DNA from: an uncultured Clostridium sp.
GTDB taxonomy: Bacteria; Bacillota; Clostridia; Lachnospirales; Lachnospiraceae
Length of the DNA stretch: 64,000 bases
NCBI GenBank assembly: GCA_947253885.1
Contig: CAMYAO010000001.1
Span: 1-64,000 of the forward strand
Direction of reading: 5' to 3'
Of the stretch, positions 1 through 7,608 are shown in pieces. The translations under genes were made by a program, and so were the position numbers. The notes beneath the pieces were generated by a model, which was given only the letters and a program-made list of their open reading frames with translations, did no database searches and had not been told where the DNA came from. Within the stretch, counting starts at the first letter, position 1; every line of letters starts with the position of its first letter.

Positions 1-430
1 TAGTAAGACTATATGAGTTAGTCTTTTCGGATGCAGAGATTGTTTAAATATTTGATAGAATAGAAACTTAAAAAGTTTAATAAAAAGGTATTTCAAAAAG
101 AGATAAAGGAGGCGATTTCAAATGGATAAGTTACTTACAATTATAAAGAAGATTGGACTTCCTAGTGCATATCATCATTTTGCTGAAGGAGAGTCTCCAG
201 AGCCACCTTTTCTTATTTATATCTTGCCATCAAGTGATAATTTTTCAGCAGATGGAAGGGTCTACTTTAAAGTAAATGAAGTTCATATTGAAGTCTATAC
301 AGATTACAAAAATCTAGAGATAGAAAAGAAGGTAGAAGTCGTACTTGATGAGTACGGCATTTTTTATAACAAATCAGAGGTCTTTATAGAGTTGGAAAAG
401 CTTTATGAAGTCCTATATATTTTTGAAATG
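1..430 (+). mobile_element. prophage remnant (edge)
   Basis: The first bases carry no complete gene apart from the phage-like N-terminal coding part that begins at 122 behind a good ribosome binding site (AAAGGAGG at about 108-115). The sequence is visibly more A+T-rich than the core genes further on. I read this as the last surviving piece of a prophage tail module, cut by an IS3-type element. The rest of the prophage, if any, lies outside the window. Confidence 0.45.
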
Positions 431-1183
431 GAGGAAGAAAAACATAAGGATGAAATCAAGAAAACTATAATCGAAAGATATCATTCTCATGGCGGAGTCG
501 ATGGCTATAGAACCATACAGGTTTATCTTGCTCGTCAAGGGTATGAAATAAGCAATCTTACTGTTCATAAGTATATGAACACGGAGCTTAAACTGTATTC
601 TGTATCGAGAAAACGTAAGCCCGACTATGTGCGCGGAAAAGCACATAAGACCTTTGAAAACAAACTTCATCAGGACTTTAGCGCAGATGAAATTAATCAA
701 AAATGGTGTACAGATTTTACATATCTTTTCCTTACAACAGGTGAAACTCGATAGAATTGTTCAATACTTGATCTACATGATAGAAGTATTGTTGCAAGCA
801 TTACGGACAAACGCATCACTGCAGATCTTGCCAAAAGAACTCTGCAGAAGGCTATTGATTCGCAGCCGGGAATAAATCTCAATAAATTACTCCTGCACAG
901 TGATCAAGGAAGCCAGTATACATCAAAAGAGTTTACAGAGTTCTGCGAGAGCTTAACTATTACTCAGAGTATAAGTAAAGCCGGATACCCATATGATAAT
1001 GCTCCAATGGAAAGATATTTCAATACATTGAAGAATGATCTAATTAACCATCATTATTACCGTACTGAGGAAGAACTCTATAAATCAATCGAAGAATTTG
1101 CATACGTGCATTATAATCATGTACGTCCGCATTCTTATAATAATTACAAAACGCCTTTCGAGGCACGATATGGGGCTGCATAA
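122..1183 (+). pseudogene. phage tail-type protein fused to broken IS3-family transposase
   Basis: The first ~100 codons (from ATG 122) resemble small phage head-tail/tail proteins of clostridial phages: note PSAYHHFAEGE, DNFSADGRVYFK and EKLYEVLYIFEME. From about codon 104 the frame continues into an IS3-family OrfB: an HTH_21-like part (GYRTIQVYLARQGYEISN) and an rve integrase core (QKWCTDFTYLF). A TAG stop at 752-754 interrupts the integrase core. The same frame then continues to 1183 with the remaining catalytic part (LHSDQGSQYTS, PYDNAPMERYFNTLKND, YNHVRPHS). OrfA and the left end of the element are missing, so the join probably arose by deletion. The transposase is dead; a truncated 210-residue chimera could still be translated. 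The phage assignment is by recognition only. Confidence 0.7.
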
Positions 1184-1291
1184 GCCCCTGCAAAATTAGG
1201 TGGCAGTGTTACAAAAATGCTTGATCACAACATATTAACCTAATAAAATATAGTAATAAAAATTAAAATTAATTAAAAAGGAGAAATTAAA

Positions 1292-2218
1292 ATGGAAAAA
1301 ACTAAAAAATTTATGAAAAACGGAATCATTCTAAGCTTGATTCTTTCCCTATTTATGGGTCTATCTATAAGCTCTGCATTCGCTTCTGAAACACCTGCCG
1401 ATAACAATAACGGAACTTCAGCAACTGTTGAAGACGAATATGATGAATATCTTGCCGAACATGATAAATATCTTACCGATGAAGATAGAGCATATTTAAA
1501 CCGAGACGATGAAATTTTCTACAAAGAAATCTTAGAAGCTAACGGTCTAATTGAAGCAGATAATAAATTAAGTGAAGAAAGCCGTGCTTTCTGGAAACCA
1601 GAAATAATAAAGAGTTATAAAATGGAATATATACGTATTAAAGAATGTGATAAATATCTTACCGATGAAGATAGAGCATATCTAAACCGAGACGATGAAA
1701 TTTTCTACAAAGAAATCTTAGAAGCTGAAGGTCTAACCGAAGAAAAACTTGGGAGTAGAATAGGTGAAGAAAATATTGCTTTCTGGAAAGCAGTAATGAT
1801 AATGAGAGATAAAGGAAGATATAGGAGAATTCAAAAAGAACTTGCTGTTGATAAACAGACTTGGAATGCAGAAAGAGAAAAGAAAGAGGCTGAAAAGAAA
1901 GCTAAAGAAAAGGCGGAAGCTGAAAAGAAAGCTAAAGAAAAAACTACTATCACTAAAAAGCCAACTGTAAAGAAAAACGCAAGATTTGCTAAGAAGTATA
2001 GAAAAGCATACCTGAAGAATTATAGATTCGTTAAAAAGTACGAGAAATCTTACAAGAAAGTTTACAAACTTTCTAAGAGGTATAAGTACAAGAAGTCAAG
2101 AAATGCAAAGAGACTTTACAAGAAATATAACAGAGATTATAAGAGATATGTTGAGCTTTACAAAAAGTACAACAAAGCATACAAAAAGTATGTAAAGCTA
2201 TACAGAATTTACAGATAA
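1292..2218 (+). CDS. secreted Lys/Tyr-rich repeat protein, unknown function
   Basis: 308 residues. ATG 1292 follows AAAGGAGAAATTAAA. A signal peptide (MEKTKKF..., hydrophobic to about residue 31, cleavage after SSAFA) predicts export. The middle carries two near-identical 26-residue units, DKYLTDEDRAYLNRDDEIFY plus KEILEA, at about residues 57-83 and 119-145. A charged E/K coiled-coil stretch (KKEAEKKAKEKAEAEKKAKE) follows at about 195-215. The last ~90 residues are a very basic Lys/Tyr array built on YKKY-like steps. No membrane anchor or sorting signal is seen. The basic tail could bind cell-wall polymers or nucleic acid, but that is inference. The A+T-rich codon use and the mobile DNA upstream suggest acquired DNA. 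I do not recognise a family. Confidence 0.75.
   Translation: MEKTKKFMKNGIILSLILSLFMGLSISSAFASETPADNNNGTSATVEDEYDEYLAEHDKYLTDEDRAYLNRDDEIFYKEILEANGLIEADNKLSEESRAFWKPEIIKSYKMEYIRIKECDKYLTDEDRAYLNRDDEIFYKEILEAEGLTEEKLGSRIGEENIAFWKAVMIMRDKGRYRRIQKELAVDKQTWNAEREKKEAEKKAKEKAEAEKKAKEKTTITKKPTVKKNARFAKKYRKAYLKNYRFVKKYEKSYKKVYKLSKRYKYKKSRNAKRLYKKYNRDYKRYVELYKKYNKAYKKYVKLYRIYR
1462..1726 (+). repeat. in-gene direct repeat (2 x 79 bp)
   Basis: Bases 1462-1540 and 1648-1726 are the same apart from about one position, offset 186 bp (62 codons). This near-identity at DNA level, including silent sites, points to a recent internal duplication in the secreted Lys/Tyr-rich protein. Confidence 0.85.
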
Positions 2219-2475
2219 AAAATGAATAACTTTAAAAGACTGGATTATAAAAGCATTTCTACTCTTGTATGGTCGTTATTTCTTTTGTCCGCTTAAAGGT
2301 TGTCAGTTAAATTTGATTTCCATAAATCCCTAACTGAACGCTCCTTTTGTCACGGACTTTTTGTTGCCCATATTTAGAGAAAAGTGTAATAATGTTCTGT
2401 ACAAAGAGTAAAACATGCAATATAATTGATGCATATTAAATTTCAAACAATTATTTTTGTAGAGGAGACAATATC
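2219..2475. other. intergenic region before fprA
   Basis: There is no gene here. A weak hairpin (TCAGTTA 2303-2309 with TAACTGA 2331-2337) is present, without a T-run. A likely fprA promoter lies at 2398-2426. Confidence 0.5.
2398..2426 (+). promoter_or_regulatory. likely fprA promoter
   Basis: TGTACA (2398-2403), a 17-bp spacer and TATAAT (2421-2426) form a sigma-A-type promoter about 50 bp before the fprA start. Confidence 0.6.
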
Positions 2476-3990
2476 ATGGGAAAACGAATATCCGAAAAGG
2501 TAACATGGGTAGGAAAAATTGATTGGCAGTTACGTAGATTTCATGGCGATGAGTTGTCTACAGATAAAGGTACCAGCTACAACTCTTATCTCGTAAGAGA
2601 TGAGAAGGTTGCATTGATAGATACAGTCTGGCAGCCGTTTGATACAGAATTTGTAGCACGCTTAAAAGAAGAGATTGATCTGAATCAGATTGATTATATT
2701 ATAATGCAGCATAATGAGATCGATCATAGCGGGGCATTACCGGAACTTATGAGAGAGATTCCGAATACACCGATTTATTGTACGGCGGCAGGAGAATCGA
2801 TTATTCGAGGTCATTATCATCAGGATTGGAATTTTGTTAATGTGAAAACGGGAGATACCTTATCTCTTGGAACATGCACACTGACGTTTGTGGAAGCTGC
2901 AATGCTTCATTGGCCGGATACTATGTTTTCTTATCTTTCAGGAGAGAACATTCTGTTTTCCAATGATGGATTCGGCCAGCATTATGCAACGGAATCTCTG
3001 TTTAATGACACAGTAAATACTTCGGACATGATGTATGAAGCGGAGAAATACTATGCCAATATTCTGAATTTATATTCAGGTTTTGCAAAGGATAAGATAG
3101 AAGAACTGTTGTCAATGAATTTACAGATTGATATGATCTGTCCAAGTCATGGTGTGATTTGGAAGGACAATCCTCTTCAGATTGTAGAACAGTATACAAA
3201 ATGGGCAAATGCCTATCAGGAAAATCAGATTACTATTTTATATGATTCTATGTGGAATTCCACCAGAACAATGGCGGAGTCTCTTGCGGACGGAATACAA
3301 AAAGAAGATCCGGAAGTCAGAGTGAAGTTGTTTAATGTGGCGCATACAGATAAAAATGATCTGATTACAGAGGTATTTCATTCAAAGGCAATTTTAACCG
3401 GTTGTCCTACCATTAACTACGGGATTTCCTTTGCTATGGCAGGTGTTTTGGAAATGATTAAGGGATGCCGTTTTATCAATAAAAAAGCAGCAGCTTTTGG
3501 AAGCTTCGGTTGGAGCGGCGGTTCTGTAAAAATTATGAACGAGTTTTTGGCAGAATCGGGATTTGAATTGGTAAATGACGGATATGCGGTAAAATGGGTT
3601 CCGGATCAGGAAGCGATTGATGCCTGTCGTGATTTCGGTTCTGCATTTGTGAAAAGTCTTTCTTCTGTAGGAGAAGCTTCAGATGGAGAAAATAGCGACA
3701 GTGAGAGTTGCTATGCCTGTGATGTTTGCGGATATGTGTATGAAGGTGATGATTTTGAAGCATTGCCGGTTGATTACAGATGTCCTGTTTGCAAGGTTCC
3801 GAAGAGTCGATTTGTAAAAACGGCAATTGTATCGGAAGAAGCACCAGCAGAAAAACGGGGAGTTTATGTTTGTAATACCTGCGGATTTGTGTATGATCCT
3901 GTTGCAGAAGGAACTCCTTGGGAAGAATTACCGGACAGCTGGAAATGTCCGGTCTGTGGAGTGTCCAAGGATAATTTTACTGAAAAATAG
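2476..3990 (+). CDS. fprA: FprA-type flavodiiron protein with two rubredoxin domains
   Basis: 504 residues; the usual FprA/FDP core is ~400. Residues 1-245 form the metallo-beta-lactamase-like diiron domain, with ligands H79-x-E81-x-D83-H84, H145, D164 and H225 all present. Residues ~250-395 are flavodoxin-like (FMN loop YDSMWNSTRTMAES). Two rubredoxin modules follow: ~412-445 (CDVCGY...CPVCKVP) and ~464-500 (CNTCGF...CPVCGVS). Such enzymes reduce O2 to water and/or NO to N2O in the cytoplasm of anaerobes. The attached rubredoxins would carry electrons internally from an NAD(P)H:rubredoxin reductase. Most relatives carry none or one rubredoxin, so two is unusual. ATG 2476 follows AGAGGAG. The gene has its own promoter and a terminator now split by an IS. 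Confidence 0.92.
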   Translation: MGKRISEKVTWVGKIDWQLRRFHGDELSTDKGTSYNSYLVRDEKVALIDTVWQPFDTEFVARLKEEIDLNQIDYIIMQHNEIDHSGALPELMREIPNTPIYCTAAGESIIRGHYHQDWNFVNVKTGDTLSLGTCTLTFVEAAMLHWPDTMFSYLSGENILFSNDGFGQHYATESLFNDTVNTSDMMYEAEKYYANILNLYSGFAKDKIEELLSMNLQIDMICPSHGVIWKDNPLQIVEQYTKWANAYQENQITILYDSMWNSTRTMAESLADGIQKEDPEVRVKLFNVAHTDKNDLITEVFHSKAILTGCPTINYGISFAMAGVLEMIKGCRFINKKAAAFGSFGWSGGSVKIMNEFLAESGFELVNDGYAVKWVPDQEAIDACRDFGSAFVKSLSSVGEASDGENSDSESCYACDVCGYVYEGDDFEALPVDYRCPVCKVPKSRFVKTAIVSEEAPAEKRGVYVCNTCGFVYDPVAEGTPWEELPDSWKCPVCGVSKDNFTEK

Positions 3991-4086
3991 AGAAAACGAA
4001 CAAAGAGAGATACCTTGGCTGATGAGGTGATCCCCAAAAGTTAGACTTTTTAAGCGTAGCAGTTTTTATGGCTGCTACGTTATTTT

Positions 4087-4915
4087 TTATGCAGCCAAGA
4101 GACTTAATCTGTATTGTACAGGACTTAGCCATCCTAGTTTCTCTTTGATTCTATGTTCGTTGTAATACTTTATGTATCGTTCCATTTCTGATTTTAATTC
4201 CTCATAACTGTAATACACAACCCCATAGTAGATTTCCTGTTTGATCAGTCCAAAGAAGTTTTCTATGACAGCGTTGTCGTAGCAGTTTCCTTTTCTAGAC
4301 ATACTCTGGAAGATTCTTTCTTCCTTAAGACGATGAGAATAGGCTTTCATCTAGTATGCCCATCCTTGATCTGAATGAAAAATTCTACGGTATGGACAAT
4401 CAGATGTTATTGAAATTGCCTGTTTCATTGCCTCCATGATATTTTGGGCTGATGGTTGTTTTGCTATTCCAAAGCTGATGATTTCTCCATTGCACATATC
4501 CATAAATGGATCCAAATATAGTTTGTGCATTGTCTGACGTCAATTTCATAATACTTAAAATCTGAAGTATCTGTTGTAATCTTTTGATGCGGTATGCGTG
4601 TGTGGAATCGTCTCCTTATACGATTAGATGCAACCGTTCCAACCTTTCCTTTATAAGAACTATATTTACGGCTTTTACGAGTAAATGATGTAACTTGTAA
4701 CCCGAGTTTTTTCATTAAACGTTGTACCTTCTTTTTGTTAACACAATAGCCTTGATTTCTTAGTTTGCCTGACATTCTACGATAACCATAGTCTTTGTTT
4801 TTCTTGTGGATTTCAAGAATCTTTTCCTCGATTTCCTGATCCGGATTATCTCTGTCAAATCTTTTTGCCAATACATATATGTCGCTTTGGACATGCCTGT
4901 ATAAGAGAGAAGGTC
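4087..4915 (-). pseudogene. IS3 OrfB (DDE integrase) with frameshifts and stop
   Basis: The HTH_21 part (KDYGYRRMSGKLRNQGYCVNK) and the start of the DDE domain (ITTDTSDFKYYEID) are readable from about 4871 down to 4464. The frame is lost near 4530, and the C-terminal catalytic part (SMSRKGNCYDNAVIENFFG, KYYNEHRIKEKLGWLSPVQY) resumes after a TAG at about 4349-4351. One base also seems to be missing near 4865 (MYWQ-KRFDRD). At least two frameshifts plus one stop mean the enzyme is inactive. Confidence 0.8.
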
Positions 4916-4917
4916 TT

Positions 4918-5496
4918 TCAGTCTGAATGCTCCTCGGAGGCTGTTGATGACGAGCGCCGTTCTCTCATTTTTGCCTCGTCCTCTAAACGCAACCTCCTCA
5001 GTTCTTTTAAAAAGACGTTTTCAATCCTCAGTTTAAGGAGTTCATCCTCTAATTCTTTAACATATTCAGCACCTGTATCTACAACTTGTTCTTCAGCATT
5101 TTGAGTTATCCTATCGATTTTAGGTTTATCCAATGTTTTCTTCCGACCTTTCTTTCGAGGGCTCAAAGCATCAGGATCAGCAGCTCGGAAACGATTTACT
5201 CAATTTACGATTAAGCCTGGATTGGTAATGCCTTCTTGTATTGCCAAATCCTGATATGAAATCTCACTTGATAAATATAACTCTACAACAGAAAGCTTCT
5301 TTTCGAAAGAATAATTATTTTGTCTACGAGAGCGTTTTAGTCCTTCGTCTCCAAATGCATTGTAGTTATGAACCCATTCTTCAACTTGCCTTTGAGCAAG
5401 AATTCCATATATCTTAGCTATGTAACTGTAACCACCTTCACCTTTCAAATATGACATAACAACTTTTTTCTTAAACTCCTAACTGTATTTAGCCAT
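4918..5496 (-). pseudogene. IS3 OrfA (HTH) with in-frame stops
   Basis: The frame opens at ATG 5496 (MAKYS), is stopped by TAG five codons later, runs as MSYLKGEGGYSYIAKIYGI with a helix-turn-helix (QVEEWVHNYNAFGDEGLK), is stopped again by TGA where Trp is expected (IVN-stop-VNRF, about 5198), and then continues as the basic, coiled-coil second half (SPRKKGRKK... ELEDELLKLRIENVFLKELRRL) to 4918. OrfA of IS3 elements binds the element ends and is joined to OrfB by programmed frameshifting. Here it cannot be made whole. Confidence 0.8.
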
Positions 5497-5635
5497 AAAA
5501 ATACCGACCTCCCAATCGTTAGAGTTTAAGTCTAACTTTTGGGGGTCGGTACATGAGGTCTATCTCTTTTATTATTAGGATTGCAGCCCTGTTTTTTAGC
5601 AAAGCTGAGAATCAATAAAACCACCTGCGTATGAT

Positions 5636-6576
5636 TTAGATTATGAGGGTGGATTCCCTGTGTTTGTCAATGTTGATCCGGATCCATACCGGATTTGTTT
5701 TATGGAAAGCATCCAGAAGTTCCATAAAGATGGAGATCGCCGGATTATAGTTGCTTTTATGCCATGCCATCAGGACTTCATGATGATTTGCTTCCGGTAT
5801 GTGGATCGATCTGATAGTAATCTGAGGATTAAATCGTTCAATGGATCGGTCACTGGTAATAGCGACGCCGGCTCCGGATTGTACCCATAACAAGACATCT
5901 TCCAATTTATCTAAATGGTGTAAGTTGGGATGAAAGCCACTGCGGATGCAGAGATTATTGATATAGAGATATCCCTCTTCACTGGCTTCCGGTTTCAGTT
6001 GGAAGAAAATTTCATCTTTCAGATCGGACAGTTTCAGATCTGGTTTATCTGCCAATGGATGCTGCTTGTTTAGCATAATGCAAGAGGAAAAGGTTTCAAT
6101 CGGAACAGTAACCAGATCCGGCTTGTCAAAAAGAGAAAAATTATAAGTAAATAGAGCATCTAACGCTCCGTTATACAGCTGATCGGGCAGATCAGCCAAT
6201 GAAAAGCGGGTAAGAGATAACTATTCCGTTTTCGGAACAGAGTAAAAAACTGTGTCAGATCGGCAGAAAGATTATATATATCCAAAATACCGACATGCAG
6301 AGATCCCTCATAACCTTCGTTTGCGGTGCGTGCATCAAGGACGGCATTTTGATAGTCTGTAAGGATTTTAGGAAGTCGGCAGAACAGCAAAATACCTCCC
6401 GGAGTTAATTTCAGTTTTTTCTTGTCACGAATAAACAGTTTTATTCCGAGTTCTTCTTCCATTACGGAGATTTGTCGGCTTAAAGCGGGTTGACTGATAA
6501 AAAGACATTTAGAAACTTAGGTAAAACTTAAACATTCTGCCAATTTAATAAAATAATTCATTTGAGCAAGAGTCAT
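5636..6576 (-). pseudogene. LysR-family regulator, broken
   Basis: ATG 6576 follows AGGAGGATCT. It encodes the LysR wHTH (MTLAQMNYFIKLAECLSFT ... SKCLFISQPALSRQISVMEEELG), but a TAA at 6517-6519 interrupts it after about 19 codons. The frame then runs to about 6210, where a frameshift moves it into the frame carrying the substrate-binding half (DLPDQLYNGALDALFTYNFS ... GAGVAITSDRSIERF). LysR proteins usually control the divergent neighbour, here the flavin reductase-like gene at 6745, which is also broken. Both lesions are visible directly. Confidence 0.85.
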
Positions 6577-6744
6577 AAACAGATCCTCCTGATAGTAGTT
6601 ATTATGTAATAACTTAAAAAGCAAAAGTATATTACAAAAAGTTATAATATTATACTTTTTTTCGTTGTTTCCAAACAAATACATTTGATAAAATTTTATC
6701 AATATATGGTACGATTGGTGAATCAAGACGAGGAGGATTTCATT

Positions 6745-7424
6745 ATGAAAGTTATGGGAATCGTGACAGGACGCCACAACGGAAACAGTGAAATTTTAGT
6801 AAAGGAAGCACTTTTAGCCTGTCAGGAGGAGGGTGCTGAAGTAGAATTGATCAATTTATTTGATTATAATATTTTCCATGTACCGGATGTGAGGTCTGTA
6901 CTATGAGTATGGGAAATGTAGCCATGGGAAAAGGTGAATATACCGGTTGTGTTTTAAAGGAAAAAGATGATATGGATAAGCTGATCACAGAAATGCAGAC
7001 CTGCAATGGATTGATCATCGGGGTACCGACCTACGATTTGATGCCAAGTACGGTCTATACTCGATTCACACATCGTTTTCTGGCTTATGAAGCGGCATTT
7101 CTTCTAAAGATCGGAAAGATGAAAGAGGATCCGAATCAGGGATTATGTCCAAACTGTCACAGTGATCTGATTATGCGCGGTGACAAACATTGGGACGGAA
7201 TCCAGTGGCCTTTCGAATGTGTTGTCTGTGGTGCAGGCGGAGACATTGAAAAGGACGAAAACGGAGATGTGAAGTTTGTAATTGCAGAAGACAGATTGTG
7301 TCGAGATCGAAATGTAAATGAGTGTCGTGAAAAACACCTGGAAGAGATTGTGACAACCCGAATTGATTATATGAAACGACAAGGGGAAGCGAAAAAGATT
7401 ACGTTCCCAACTGTAACAATATAG
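6745..7424 (+). pseudogene. NADPH-dependent FMN reductase-like protein, frameshifted
   Basis: ATG 6745 follows GAGGAGGAT. The first frame (MKVMGIVTGRHNGNSEILVK) is a flavodoxin-like FMN-binding start typical of NAD(P)H-dependent flavin/quinone reductases. It ends at 6904-6906, where the next frame takes over (CTMSMGNVAMGKGEYTGCVL). One missing base before TGT at about 6897 explains this. The second part has the GVPTYDLMPS flavin loop and an inserted four-Cys zinc ribbon-like module (CPNC ... CVVC), then runs to 7424. Divergent from the LysR remnant, so the pair decayed together. A sequencing error is an alternative for this single lesion. Confidence 0.7.
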
Positions 7425-7435
7425 GAAATAAAGAG

Positions 7436-7471
7436 AAATTCTTCGGTCGATAGGCCGAAGAATTTTCTTTT
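7436..7471 (+). terminator. Rho-independent terminator
   Basis: AAATTCTTCGG (7436-7446) pairs with CCGAAGAATTT (7455-7465) and is followed by TCTTTT. Confidence 0.85.
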
Positions 7472-7527
7472 GTAAGTAATTTTTCTACAGATCGTTTTCT
7501 GCTATGTGATCTTATACCTCAAATTGA

Positions 7528-7560
7528 TTGACAATTTTAATAAACCACTATATATTGTAT
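7528..7560 (+). promoter_or_regulatory. ribonucleotide reductase promoter with NrdR-like box
   Basis: TTGACA (7528-7533), 17 bp, then TATATT (7551-7556). Overlapping the -10 is CCACTATATATTGTAT (7545-7560), whose core CTATATATTG fits the NrdR box core CwATATwG-type consensus. NrdR represses nrd genes when (d)ATP is high. Only one good box is seen; pairs are usual. Confidence 0.65.
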
Positions 7561-7608
7561 AGATCTTAGATAAAACATAATAGATGTAGATATATGGGAG
7601 TTTTGATA

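Larger units (their letters stand above)
4029..5552 (-). mobile_element. degenerate IS3-family insertion sequence
   Basis: An IS of ~1.5 kb lies in the minus direction. Its ends share CCCCAAAAGTTAGACTT (left from about 4032; right end as reverse complement, ending about 5545). A 7-bp direct repeat ATGAGGT flanks it (4022-4028 and 5553-5559), which is longer than the 3-5 bp usual for IS3. The right end also forms a hairpin (TACCGACC 5502-5509 with GGTCGGTA 5544-5551; GTTAGA 5518-5523 with TCTAAC 5531-5536). Near the left end a palindrome (CGTAGCAG...CTGCTACG then TTATTTTTT, about 4055-4087) could stop plus-strand read-through into the element. Both open reading frames are broken. Confidence 0.85.
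4002..5569 (+). terminator. fprA terminator split by IS insertion
   Basis: The left arm 4002-4014 (AAAGAGAGATACC) and right arm 5557-5569 (GGTCTATCTCTTT, then TATT) pair across the IS: AGAGATA with TATCTCT and CC with GG. Removing 4029-5559 restores a short hairpin followed by a T-rich tail, just after the fprA stop. The IS therefore sits in the terminator loop. Confidence 0.65.
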
